In this document: positions 53,228 to 62,559 of the stretch, in pieces
How positions within the stretch are numbered: the stretch's first letter is position 1
How the letters are laid out: each line of letters begins with the position of its first letter
Assembly (NCBI GenBank): GCA_951813065.1
Contig: CATOTH010000008.1
Coordinates: forward strand, 248,001 to 312,000
Length of the DNA: 64,000 nt
Direction of reading: 5' to 3'
Source: an uncultured Bryobacterales bacterium
GTDB taxonomy: Bacteria > Acidobacteriota > Terriglobia > Bryobacterales > UBA6623
The notes under the pieces: generated by a model
What the model was told of the DNA's origin: nothing
Database searches by the model: none
Seen by the model: only the letters and a program-made list of their open reading frames with translations
Made by a program: the position numbers and the translations under genes

Positions 53228-56200
53228 CTATTCCCTTGAGTGTATGTGGGGGGCTAGGCCTTGAAGACTAACCTCCCGGACGATCCCCCCAATCTTTGGA
53301 ACCAACACTTCCATCTCAACGGCCCCCTCAAGAACCTGCCCAAGTAGCGCCAACAGCAATTCGCCCAAGAGCAAGTGGACATCGGACAGCGCGTGTTCAG
53401 CGGGAAGCCACGGTACCGGAAAGTCCTCTGCGCATGCGACCAAGATGGAGGCTTGATTGCTGTCTGGCCCACCTGCAGACTCAGCGACCAAGAACCCCTT
53501 CGGCAGATCGCCGGGGTTGGGGAGTTTCACTGCTACTTGAGCCTCGAGTTGTTTCCGATTCGAAATGGTAATGACGGCTTCTCCCCGTGGTATGTGCTCA
53601 ACGTCCACCAACCGTTGCCGGATGACGCGGTCTAGACTCGATAGCAATAGCGCCACAACCGTAGTCGTGATGGCTGTTCTCGGGTTGTCGTCCAACTGTA
53701 CAAGCGAGACTACGACACCGTCAGCAATCCCCAGTCGAATCGTCCAGTGGCCACTCCCGTCAAGCTGAGGTTTGAAATAGATCCGGGCTGACGAGGCTGA
53801 AATCCGTTCTGCTACATCAGTGACATCGCCTAGGGTCAGCTCTTTGCTAGATTGTGCTAACAGGATTGCTGCTGCTGCCGCTAGTCGCCCGGTCGTTATC
53901 GACTCAGACTCCGGAGGGACTACGGCGTTCGTCAATTGGAGAACAATCCGGCGTTCGACCACCGGAGGAACGTCTGCGAGCAGATCCGCCACCGAAAGCG
54001 CGACTGTCGGCACGATCCGCTCGATCCGTTTGATGGTGTCTGCCATTCTCGCCACAGCGCGATAAAGCGTACTGAGAGGGCTGATATCCTCGCCGGTCCG
54101 CGTCGAGTTTGGCAAGAACACTCCACGCAACAGCTGGGTTTTGAGGTCAGGATTCTTCAACGATGTACACAAATGCAATGCGTCTGAAGCCAGAGAGACA
54201 AAGTACGATCCGCCGGGTCGAATCGCCGATATTGCTGTTACAGCGGCTGTATAAGCGCTGATGGCTTCGGCGTGATCTCGTTGACCGGTCAGCGCAACAG
54301 CCCGCTCCTCCTCGGCTCGTGCGATCAAGATGTGATCGCCAACCAGGCGTGCAAGTGTGACGGCATGCTGTGCATGATGGAGTGCGTCACCATACTCTTC
54401 ACGCTGATTGTGAACTGAGGCGATTAGCTCGTTCGCGGCGGACTCGGCATCGCGAAGACCGCCCGCCACGGCCGCGCTGTCGGACGCGTGGTATTCGATA
54501 AGGGCCTTGTCCAGCTCGCCTTTATCCCGTAAGACGTTGCCAAGTGTGACCCTATTGATCGCAATGACATGAAGATCGTCTAGTTGCTCTCCGATTTGGA
54601 TCGCTTCGTGAGCGAACTCTGCTGCACGGACTGTATCACCTGATTCACGATAGTGCCTAGTGAGGTAGTTGCAAAGGGCGGCGCGTTCTCTCGGGTGCTC
54701 TTCAGGGGCCAACTCCTCTTGGAGTTCTTGAGCAAGAGCCGCAGCCTCCTCTTCTAGACCTCCAATACCACTCAGCGCAGCCAGGAGGTTCAGGCTGGCA
54801 ACCCTCTTCCCGACTTGGTCTCCGAGATCACTGAACACTCTCAAGGCTTCACGCGACACGCTGGCAGCAGACCGAAAGTCTCTTCCAGAGATATACTCCG
54901 CTGCCAATAGTGTCCCTGAACGTGCTGCATTAAAGATGTCCCCATTCTCAGCAAACATGTTGCGTAGCGAAGCAAGTTCGGCAATGCGTTCGGTACGTGG
55001 TCTGTCACCAATGTCGAGCACAGCCTCCATCTCCCTCAGCCAGACGAAACACGCCGGCTCGTTCAGCCGGTTAGCAGTTTCCCGGGCCTGCTCAAGTGCT
55101 TGAACTACACCATCACTGGCACCTGTTTGCTTGAGGGCATATGCCAGTGCCAACAGTGCTTGCAACCGCTCTTCGTGGCCCCCCCTATCCAGAGCGAGTT
55201 CTGCCTGCCGACGGAACACGGGAATAGCGAGCGCCCCGCCTCCCATTAACACTGCTTGCCCAGCAGACCGCTCTAGTATGCGGTCCGCATGGCGGCGTTC
55301 GTTAGCCTCAGAATAGACATGAAACGCTGCTAAGTAGCGTTCAGAATCTTCGAAGAACTGTCCAAGGCGGCTTGCAAAGAACGCCAAGCGGTCTGGAGAT
55401 TGGTTTAACTGATCCAGAATCGTTGCTCGAAGATGCTCATGCACAAGCATTATCTGGCCCCTCACTTGCCGTAACAGCCCACTGGCAATCGACACTTGCT
55501 CGGCAACAGACTCTGGTCCTTCCTCTCCATCCAAAAGCGTGTGCAGGTTTCCTAGCGAGATTGGCCGAGGTGATAGCGCCAGATAGAACGTGATTTCCTT
55601 GGCCCGAGGCGGCAAGGATTGGATGGCGCGGATTTCAAGCTCGCGAAGGCTGAGTTCGGCGGATGCCCCTTCACCGAGTGCAAAAAAACGCAAATAGAGC
55701 GGACTCCCGCCGCTTCGAGCTATGAGATCGGCAAGCTCGCCAGGACCGGGACGCCTCCCTCTAAGAGTGGTGACCCATCTGACGGTTTCTTCGCTCGTCA
55801 AGGGTGGCAATTCGAAACGCTGGTTCGAAGGAACGCTGAGACGTGGTCCTGAGGTCACAACCAGGTGGCGACCCCGTCCGGGCGCTTCCCAGAAAACTTG
55901 CGGGTCAGACGCGCCGTCGACCACGAGTACTACCTCTGGAATTTCGTCCCAATTCCTTAGAATCTCACTGATGGCGCCCTGCTCTGTCGTCAGAGTAACG
56001 GCTGGCCGTCCTAGCCGTGCTCTGATCGCGTTGGCGGCTCGAGCCAAGAGATCCAAGCGGCTCAGCCCCTGACCATCAACAAAGATCCATCCATTCTCCA
56101 CGGACAGTTGGGCGAGCAATATCGTTTTGCCGCCACCAATCGGTGCGGTGACAACGATACGGCCACATTCATTCAAGGTGTCGATCAATGCACTCTCAAC

Positions 56201-56770
56201 ATGCGGCCGACGGAGACGGTGGACTGGAGTGGGAACAAGAGATTCGAGCACCTCCTCGGGTTTCGGTGCGTCAAAGGAGAACAAAGCTTGATCGGAAAAG
56301 CGATTGCTGATCACTGCGGTCAGGTCGTTTCGTACTCGATCCCTGAGCTGCTCTGAGTCTGAATAAAACGCGACAGTTATGCCGGAGTTCATGGCTTTAT
56401 CGACTAGGTCTTGAAGCCTCGTATCCCTACAAGAAGGAGATTGGTATACGTAGACTAGACGGTCAACACCTCCAGTTTCCGCTATCTGAAACTCGTCTTC
56501 GACTCCCGAGATTTTCATTCCTGGCGCGATCCATCCGTAAGACTCTTTGTAGATCCCGACGAAAATCTGTGACTCTTCAAGTCGCGACTTATAGAGGTCG
56601 CGTGGAGGATGTGGCCGTGCGCCGATATCCTCGAACAGGATAGGGACGTGGTTGATTGATAGGACCGCGTCTCGGGCTGCTGCACGCTCGGCTGCGCATT
56701 CCGTAATGGTCGAACTGACGAATACGCGAAGGCGATCAACTGTCAACGATGTCACGATGAAGCGCTCCAT
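53228..56770 (-). CDS. DUF4062-STAND NTPase-TPR protein, probable defence protein
   Basis: 1,180 residues. Residues about 12-100 are DUF4062 (RLRVFVSSTITECAAERAAA, then KSRLEESQIFVGIYKESYGW), a TIR-like Rossmann domain. A STAND-type NTPase follows: Walker A APIGGGKT (209-216), Walker B VVLVVDG (280-286), HLVVTSGPR (302-310) and the SGGSPLY (353-359) motif that matches the STAND GxPL box. From about 500 to 860 are TPR-like helical repeats (ALLALAYALKQTGASDGVVQ, NRVTLGNVLRDKGELDKALI). The last ~300 residues are unassigned. STAND proteins of this layout sense a ligand and trigger an effector. It overlaps the upstream gene by 19 bp. Confidence 0.8.
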   Translation of the reverse strand: MERFIVTSLTVDRLRVFVSSTITECAAERAAARDAVLSINHVPILFEDIGARPHPPRDLYKSRLEESQIFVGIYKESYGWIAPGMKISGVEDEFQIAETGGVDRLVYVYQSPSCRDTRLQDLVDKAMNSGITVAFYSDSEQLRDRVRNDLTAVISNRFSDQALFSFDAPKPEEVLESLVPTPVHRLRRPHVESALIDTLNECGRIVVTAPIGGGKTILLAQLSVENGWIFVDGQGLSRLDLLARAANAIRARLGRPAVTLTTEQGAISEILRNWDEIPEVVLVVDGASDPQVFWEAPGRGRHLVVTSGPRLSVPSNQRFELPPLTSEETVRWVTTLRGRRPGPGELADLIARSGGSPLYLRFFALGEGASAELSLRELEIRAIQSLPPRAKEITFYLALSPRPISLGNLHTLLDGEEGPESVAEQVSIASGLLRQVRGQIMLVHEHLRATILDQLNQSPDRLAFFASRLGQFFEDSERYLAAFHVYSEANERRHADRILERSAGQAVLMGGGALAIPVFRRQAELALDRGGHEERLQALLALAYALKQTGASDGVVQALEQARETANRLNEPACFVWLREMEAVLDIGDRPRTERIAELASLRNMFAENGDIFNAARSGTLLAAEYISGRDFRSAASVSREALRVFSDLGDQVGKRVASLNLLAALSGIGGLEEEAAALAQELQEELAPEEHPRERAALCNYLTRHYRESGDTVRAAEFAHEAIQIGEQLDDLHVIAINRVTLGNVLRDKGELDKALIEYHASDSAAVAGGLRDAESAANELIASVHNQREEYGDALHHAQHAVTLARLVGDHILIARAEEERAVALTGQRDHAEAISAYTAAVTAISAIRPGGSYFVSLASDALHLCTSLKNPDLKTQLLRGVFLPNSTRTGEDISPLSTLYRAVARMADTIKRIERIVPTVALSVADLLADVPPVVERRIVLQLTNAVVPPESESITTGRLAAAAAILLAQSSKELTLGDVTDVAERISASSARIYFKPQLDGSGHWTIRLGIADGVVVSLVQLDDNPRTAITTTVVALLLSSLDRVIRQRLVDVEHIPRGEAVITISNRKQLEAQVAVKLPNPGDLPKGFLVAESAGGPDSNQASILVACAEDFPVPWLPAEHALSDVHLLLGELLLALLGQVLEGAVEMEVLVPKIGGIVREVSLQGLAPHIHSRE

Positions 56771-57915
56771 TCCGCTGGAGGATCGACCGCCGTGTCAGCC
56801 TCAAGAGCAGACAAAGATCTTAGAGCTGCTTGGAGACCTGCGAGATTCGCGCGTCTCTTCTTTGCGAGATGTCGAAGCAACACGTTGCCGTCTGCGACAA
56901 CCTGCGTGCTGACATCTTCGGTTGAATACGCTGGGAGTTCTCCACCGTCCGCAAGTTCGTATCGTGTCCGTATTGCTTGGATGATGCCGTTTTCTGCCTC
57001 GCGAGCACTCAGCCCGGCAAAGTGAGCACCTCGACCCATCTCAGCACTGAGCACGAGATTGCAAAGAGCTTGCTCAATTTGCCAAGGCCTGACCCCGTAT
57101 TCGGCCAAGCCTCGCATCAGGCGTTGCACGGACGACTCTCGACGCATCCTCTCGAGCGTCACAGGAAAGTGTTGCGCGAGTGCCCTAGTGCGCTGTTTGG
57201 CAATTCCGTCTGGCTCAAGTTTCGGGGGTCCTGTGGGCGATTCTGGCTCGTTCCCGGATTCGGCGCGTAGTGCAAGCCACGCCATTGAATTGGGCGTCGC
57301 CTCATCCTCGTCAACGAAAGTGACCTCGAATTTCTGCAAGGGCTTTAGACTGGGTATCGGGCGAACGTCTGGCGACGATCGAGGGGTCAATACGCTCCTG
57401 GGGCCCACATACGTCACGCCATCTAGCAAGAAGGGAGCGATGGGCGCAGAACAGTACTTTCGGAAAGCCTGTAGAAGCGGGTTAATCGAATCAATCGGCT
57501 TGATCCAGGTAGGTCCCAACACGAACGCTCTATGGGCGCGGTCAAATCCAAGACAGCGCCGCTGGAGACGCGAGTACTCAGGTGAGATCGCGAGCAGATA
57601 CCCTCCGTTCTTCCGGAACACGAAACTCATAGCAACAGAGTCGGGGTCGGTCATCTGACTCCAAGCGCTGAACTCTTCGAAAGCCTTGACGAGTTCGTTC
57701 CCGCGCTGGGCAACAAGGGAGATTACCGGTACTTCCTTGTCGAGTGTTCCCGACCAAGCGCTACCGTATGCGATCGCGTCGACCACAGCTGCATTTAGGT
57801 GCCCAATGAAATCCACTGAAGCAATCGCCGCCACGTATGGCAGGCATCCATAGTCGAATCCTCTCGGCCTCAACTTGAAATCCGGGCCACGAGAAGTTCG
57901 TCTCCGCCGCTTCAT
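56752..57915 (-). CDS. Unknown protein in operon with the STAND gene
   Basis: 387 residues from the ATG at 57915 (GGGACTC upstream); the frame continues to 57975 with ATGs at 57927 and 57975. I recognise no domain. An N-terminal part (FDYGCLPYVAAIASVDFIGH through AVVDAIAYGSAW) could be an alpha/beta domain. The middle is Pro/Glu-rich (PESPTGPPKLEPDG), and the C-terminus is helical (RRESSVQRLMRGLAEYGVRP). The overlap with the STAND gene shows translation coupling. It could be a sensor, effector or regulator; its function cannot be told from sequence. Confidence 0.7.
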   Translation of the reverse strand: MKRRRRTSRGPDFKLRPRGFDYGCLPYVAAIASVDFIGHLNAAVVDAIAYGSAWSGTLDKEVPVISLVAQRGNELVKAFEEFSAWSQMTDPDSVAMSFVFRKNGGYLLAISPEYSRLQRRCLGFDRAHRAFVLGPTWIKPIDSINPLLQAFRKYCSAPIAPFLLDGVTYVGPRSVLTPRSSPDVRPIPSLKPLQKFEVTFVDEDEATPNSMAWLALRAESGNEPESPTGPPKLEPDGIAKQRTRALAQHFPVTLERMRRESSVQRLMRGLAEYGVRPWQIEQALCNLVLSAEMGRGAHFAGLSAREAENGIIQAIRTRYELADGGELPAYSTEDVSTQVVADGNVLLRHLAKKRRANLAGLQAALRSLSALEADTAVDPPAEWSASS

Positions 57916-58338
57916 GAGTCCCACCATAGGACACTTGCCGGAAACACCCTCAGTTGCTCTGCTCGGTGGGCTCAAGAAAGACTCTAGTCACCAGATCCCA
58001 AACACCTAGTCCGTTGACCTCAGGTCGTCTCAAGATAGAGCTCTTCTCTTTCGGTCAAGTAGGAAGGACTTCGGGACTTCGGAATCGTCGAAGCTTGTAT
58101 TCGCTTAGCATAGGTCAAGCACGGAGTGGCAGCATGGGTCCCTGACTGGATCCCGCATTGGAAGAAGATGCCATTAACGATCGGGGAATCAGTAGATTAC
58201 GATGATTTGCCAGATGATCTGCAAAACTCTTATTCGTGGGTTCGATTCCCACGAGAGCCTCCATCGCTAAGTCGACTGTGCCCAATGCCGAGAGGTTCCT
58301 GCCACCTCCATATTGTCAATACTCCTTATGATTCCCAT
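57916..58338. other. Gap with tRNA-like remnant
   Basis: No gene is evident. The right tRNA-like sequence lies here (58214-58263). Confidence 0.5.
58214..58263 (+). repeat. tRNA-Cys-like 3' half, candidate right attachment site
   Basis: The loop CTGCAAA holds GCA, the tRNA-Cys anticodon, and is followed by the T arm GTGGGTTCGATTCCCAC and the end GAGAGCCTCCA. The T arm pairs perfectly. The anticodon stem is mismatched and the matching 5' half (GGCTCTC) is not found upstream, so this is a 3' half. The core at 58233-58250 equals that at 44710-44727. Confidence 0.55.
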
Positions 58339-59100
58339 TCAGTATGCCCATGGCCCCCTGGTGAAGATGCCGCCGTCGACCATCAGGGTCTGGCCCGAAA
58401 TGAAATCGGCAGCGTCCGTGCAGATGAAGGCCACGGCCTCTGCGACATCGTCCGGATAGCCCACGCGCCCCATCGGGGTCAGACGCGCCCACTGGCCAGC
58501 GTAGTCCTCGGCCTCTCGTTCCGTCCTCTCGATCAGGATTGCACCGGGGGCGACGCAATTCACGGTGATGCCGTGCTCTCCCAACTCGGCGGCGGCGACC
58601 TTGGTGAGCTGTTCGATCCCGCCCTTGCTGGCCGTGTAGCTGACGAGGTTCGGAAAAGCAAACTTGTTGCAACCCGAACCGATATTCACGATGCGTCCTC
58701 CGCCGTGCTTCTTCATATGCCGCCCGGCGAGCTGCGTGCAGAGGAAGCAGCCCTTGAGGTTTGTGTCGATCACCTTGTCCCAGTCTTCCTCCGACAATTC
58801 CAACAGCGGCGCCCAAACCTGCGTCCCGGCATTGTTCACGAGGATGTCGAGGTGGCGGAACTTCCCCAGGACGGTCTCGAACATATCCCGTACCGGGCCC
58901 GCCTTGCCAACATCCGCGCGAACCGTGATTGTCTGCCGACCCTGAGCCCGGATCGCTGCCGCGACATCGTCCGCGCCCGGTTTGTCCGAGTTGTAGTGCA
59001 CGGCAACGTCGCAGCCGAGTCTTGCGAGCTTGATTGCGATACCGCGCCCAATTCCTTTACTCGACCCGGTGACAAGAGCGGCTTTTCCTGAGAGGTCCAT
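58339..59100 (-). CDS. SDR-family oxidoreductase (FabG/glucose dehydrogenase-like)
   Basis: 253 residues from the ATG at 59100. The classical short-chain dehydrogenase has the NAD(P) loop GSSKGIGRG near residue 12, NNAG, the catalytic Ser in NIGSGC and the YTASKGG (Tyr-x3-Lys) motif. VTVNCVAPGAI-like text (ITVNCVAPGAILIERT) and the C-terminal DAADFISGQTLMVDGGIF are typical. Substrate unknown. It sits just outside the tRNA-like repeat and is probably backbone. Confidence 0.93.
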   Translation of the reverse strand: MDLSGKAALVTGSSKGIGRGIAIKLARLGCDVAVHYNSDKPGADDVAAAIRAQGRQTITVRADVGKAGPVRDMFETVLGKFRHLDILVNNAGTQVWAPLLELSEEDWDKVIDTNLKGCFLCTQLAGRHMKKHGGGRIVNIGSGCNKFAFPNLVSYTASKGGIEQLTKVAAAELGEHGITVNCVAPGAILIERTEREAEDYAGQWARLTPMGRVGYPDDVAEAVAFICTDAADFISGQTLMVDGGIFTRGPWAY

Positions 59101-59612
59101 GGTGTGCCTTGGAGTGTACTGTGGATTACCCGTGCGCTCCAAGCACACCCATGATGCGGCGGCACACGCCCGGACCAATACGGCGAGTCGGTTCTTGGCT
59201 TGGAGCCCTGGGAGCGCAGCTTGGGCGAGAGCAGCCCCGATTCTGTTCCTGACATCGCCCGTGTTCCAAGAGTGCCCGCTTCAGGCGCCCGCCGGAACCA
59301 CTGATCTTCAGTAACCCATTGAATTATATGTAACTATACGGTCCTTCTGAGGTTAGTTACCACTAGAATTACCACTTCTTGTTTTGGCTAAACGCGAGGT
59401 CTTGCGGGCTGTGGCGTCGTGGTCACCGCGCAGTGGCGATCGCCTCAAGGGGCTCCGAGGGGCGATTTGTCGCCAGTTTAACGAGTGCCAAACGAGAGGC
59501 GGCAGCAGAGGCAAGGTAGCCGTCTCTAGGTAAGAAGTGCTGTCATCCTGAATTCATTCGACACGCTCTGTCGGAGTCTGTTCCGTCGAGAATTCTGGAA
59601 CCAGTGCTCAAA
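59101..59612. other. 0.5-kb intergenic stretch
   Basis: No gene, RNA or repeat recognised. It includes an AT-richer segment at about 59315-59400. Confidence 0.5.
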
Positions 59613-60098
59613 TTATCCGGCCATGATCCATGAAGCGACAAGAAACCACGACAAACAAGTCAATGCGATGGCTGCGTGATTCGAGAACAAATCGGCCTCC
59701 TTCCGCACAAGAGAAAAGCCTCTGTTTCCAGCTATCTTCAAATTCTTTGCATCATGGCCGCTCACCGCTGGATCCTGCTCGATCACTCCGTCTTCCTTCA
59801 AACGGTTTTACCTCAAGCCATACCAGTACAGATGAGTCAAGATTACCGCTACGCCAAGGACGATCACTCCGCGATCTCCTGAGGGTCTTACCCCGAACAC
59901 GCTGATTTCGTGCGGGTCGGCACCCGCAAGTCCAGCGACGACCACAACTCCCGCGAGCGCAATGATGTTCCGCCTGCACGCTCTGGCCCCGCCCGGCTCC
60001 AACAGCTTCTCGGTGGTGTGCCTCGCGTATCGCTGCTTCTGGGGCGAATACCCCCGCGTTAGGCCAAGCGACAGAAACAGGAAATAGCGAACGTTCAC
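59613..60098 (-). pseudogene. Two-helix membrane protein interrupted by an in-frame TAA
   Basis: From a GTG at 60098 (AAAGG upstream) the frame reads VRYFLFLSLGLTRGYSPQKQ, then IIALAGVVVVAGLAGADP and GVIVLGVAVILTHLYWYGLR and meets TAA at 59808-59810. The same frame continues without shift as NRLKEDGVIEQDP to a hydrophobic end (AAIALTCLSWFLVASWIMAG). The downstream half looks like the natural rest of the protein. A nonsense mutation is the simplest reading. Confidence 0.5.
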
Positions 60099-60404
60099 TT
60101 GGTATTGTCCCTTTCTTGACAGTTCTGCGCTCGTCAAGCTAGTACTCACCGACGCCTCGAAGGTAAGTGCCGTCATCCTTCCATATCGGATATCCGCTGG
60201 CCAGCCGATCACTCGGTCACTCGACCACAAGTCGAATGATGGAATCGGCCAACAGACTAGTCGGCAAACTCGTGATCCCTGCGAATGCCAGCGGTATGTG
60301 TCCTAACTGCAAGCGGGTCGAAGGCGATCAGCGCTAGCGGCTACCTGTACTTCCTGCTGGATTACTGGGGGCCTGTGGTTTCGTAGATGCGAGAGAGGTT
60401 GAGA

Positions 60405-60650
60405 ATGGAAGCCAGAATCCGCCGTCGCCGAGAGGTTGAGCGGCTCACTCGATTGAGCACGGCGAGCATCTATCGTCAGATGCAGATGGGAACGTTCCCG
60501 ATGCCATTGAAGCTGCAGCAGACACGAGATGGTGGCGGCGCCGCCTGTGGGGCGCCATGGACCGAATCTGGCGCCCCTATAGAATTAGGTGCTACCCCCA
60601 CCAGCTCTGCGCCGATTCCGGCAGCGGCCACTCCAGCTTGTTCCGACTAG
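60405..60650 (+). pseudogene. AlpA-like transcription regulator, truncated
   Basis: From the ATG at 60405 (GAGAGG upstream) EARIRRRREVERLTRLSTAS followed by IYRQMQMGTFPMPLKLQ is the AlpA/excisionase-type helix-turn-helix of prophages and islands. After this the expected GxRAVGW end is absent and replaced by unrelated sequence, so it is broken. It marks the left edge of the mobile-element cluster. Confidence 0.6.
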
Positions 60651-60749
60651 ACCGCGGCCACTAGCACCTCTTCCGAACGCTCTCTTGCTGCTGACCCGAA
60701 ACACCATGTTCGCAACCCGACGAACGCAGGGTGAGCCGGGAGTTTGCGG

Positions 60750-61231
60750 TCACCTGGGCGCTGGGGTTTGGGGGACCAGTTCGTAGCCTAGGGTTTCGGC
60801 CGCCCTCCTCATGCCCGCGATGCGCTTGTGTCGGAATTGCAACTTGTAGGCCTGCTCACAGATATCGGCGTAGTCTTGGCTCCAGCGCAGCATGCGATAG
60901 ACTAACTGCGCCAGCTTGCCGGCCGTCGCGAAGGCGGCCACTCGACAGCCCTTGCGACAGGCGATCCGCCGGAGGGTGGCTCCCAGCGCGCTGTGCGATC
61001 GCTGCAGGGCGACCGCTGCCATCCGCAACGCGGCCGCGAATCGGCTGGAAGCCAGCCCGCCGCTCTTCTTGCGGGCAGAGGCTTGCCCCCCGAAACGGCG
61101 GTGCGCGGGGCCAGTCTCCGCCAAGCCACGAAATGGCGCTCGCTGGGGAAGGCCGCCAGGTTGAGGCCCACCTCGGTGAGGACCGTCCGCGCCGTGCCCA
61201 CGCTGATCCCGTCGATCCGCGTCAGGTCCAC
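60750..61231 (-). pseudogene. IS110-family transposase C-terminal remnant
   Basis: The first frame reads IDGISVGTARTVLTEVGLNL then FPSERHFVAWRRLAPRT (the Transposase_20 core). After a frameshift another frame gives GATLRRIACRKGCRVAAFAT, AGKLAQLVYRMLRWSQDYAD and ETLGYELVPQ, the IS110 C-terminus. The N-terminal catalytic part is missing. Confidence 0.75.
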
Positions 61232-61257
61232 CTCGGCAAGGCTCCACAGATCGTCGC

Positions 61258-61581
61258 TCAGTCCCCGCTCGCCACGCCCGCGGATTGAGCTACGGCATCA
61301 CCTCGCTGTCGGAGCAGGCCGCATCCGCTCAGGAACTGCTGGCGTTGCAGCGCGGTCACTGGCAGGTGGAGAGCGCCAACCACTATCGCCGCGACGTCTC
61401 CCTGGGAGAGGACACTAGCCGTATCCGCACGGGTCACGGTCCGTCCAACTCCGCGGCACTGAACAATTTGGCGCTGGCGCTGCTGTTGTCGCAGCGGCCA
61501 GACGACACGGTGCCGAACGCGCAAACGTACTACGCGGGCAACCGTGACGAGGCGCTGCAACTGCTGTTGCATCCCGGTTAG
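61258..61581 (+). pseudogene. ISAs1-family transposase C-terminal fragment
   Basis: The frame reads SYGITSLSEQAASAQELL, then QRGHWQVESANHYRRDVS and GEDTSRIRTGHGPSNSAALN, the typical C-terminus of ISAs1-type transposases (RGHW-x-xEN...DVT-x-xED). No upstream catalytic part is present. Confidence 0.7.
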
Positions 61582-62060
61582 CGCGGATTCCGCTCCGCAG
61601 CCCCGGAGTCAGGTCCGTCACGGTATGGCGGACGGCTCCCTGCGCCTCGTGGCGGCTGCCGGTGCTCCCAACTCGGCGCCGCCCACCCCCCCAGCGCTCT
61701 CAGCAGCGCAACAAGACCCGCTTCTCCGCGGCGATCCGCCACAGTTTCCGTATCCCAACGGCAGATTTTCCACCATATCCCCATCCCACCAATTACGAAT
61801 CAGCGGTGCGGAGGTACGCCGAGCCTGGGTGTGGACGTGGCACTCGCCGCAAACTCGGCTGGTAGCGCCCACGGCCCTTGGCGCATGGCCAATAGCCCCG
61901 CTCTCCACCGCGCCCTCCCGAACGCCTACTTCGCCTCGTTGGGCCTGCCACGGCTCCAGGTTCGGGGATAGCTTAACCGGTCGTACCGCCGTATACGGAC
62001 CCGTATGTACGGTGGTGTGGGAGGGGTGGAGCCGCGAGGCTCCCCCTATCCCGACTGCTG
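61582..62060. other. Non-coding stretch with intron-like hairpins
   Basis: No gene is supported. It ends with the two hairpins listed next. Confidence 0.4.
61984..62052 (+). ncRNA. Possible group II intron 3' end (domain V/VI-like hairpins)
   Basis: The first hairpin pairs ACCGCCGTATACG with CGTATGTACGGTGGT (with bulges) around GACC. A second is GGAGCCGCGAGGCTCC followed by CCCTATCCC. They lie directly upstream of the istB fragment and resemble the last two domains of a bacterial group II intron. No reverse transcriptase gene is nearby, so this would be a relic. The identification rests on my memory of such sequences. Confidence 0.3.
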
Positions 62061-62381
62061 ACCCATCCGGCGCTGTTGCTCGTCGACGAGATCGGCTACC
62101 TGCCCGTCACCCGCGACGGTGCTGTGCTGTTCTTCCAACTGATCAACGCGCGCCACGAGCAGGCCTCAACGGTGCTGACCTCCAACAAGGGCTTCGAAGA
62201 ATGGGGCGCGGTGCTCGGGGACGACGTCATGGCAGCCGCCCTGATCGACCGCCTGCTGCACCACTGCCACATCGTAAACATTCGCGGCAACAGCCACCGG
62301 ATGCGGGCCCATCAGGATCTGTGGCGTTCCATGCAACGAGCGGACGGCGACGCAAGTCCGGCCTCTGGGAGGGGAACATGA
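62055..62381 (+). pseudogene. IS21-family helper ATPase IstB, C-terminal fragment
   Basis: The frame reads LLTHPALLLVDEIGYLPVTR, then FFQLINARHEQASTVLTSNK and IDRLLHHCHIVNIRGNSH, the Walker B and C-terminal part of IstB. The N-terminal Walker A half is missing; the upstream sequence is replaced by the hairpin region. Confidence 0.85.
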
Positions 62382-62505
62382 CGGTTGCCGCACTGCTTGA
62401 GGCGGCCGGCTCTGGTCGCTCCGATCCCTCCGCCGGCCGCCTCAAGCCCTATCGCTACGAAGAGGGGAAGCCTGCCAAAGCCGCGGTGGATCTCCCCTCA
62501 GATGT

Positions 62506-62548
62506 GTGCAATTTTCGTTTGTCAGAAGTGCGCAATTTTCGCTTGACA
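62506..62548 (+). repeat. Tandem IS21-type terminal repeats
   Basis: Two 19-bp copies, GTGCAATTTTCGTTTGTCA (62506-62524) and GCGCAATTTTCGCTTGACA (62530-62548), differ at three positions and are 24 bp apart. IS21 ends carry such repeated transposase-binding sites; this is the right end of the istB-bearing element. Confidence 0.7.
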
Positions 62549-62559
62549 TTGACAGCGCT

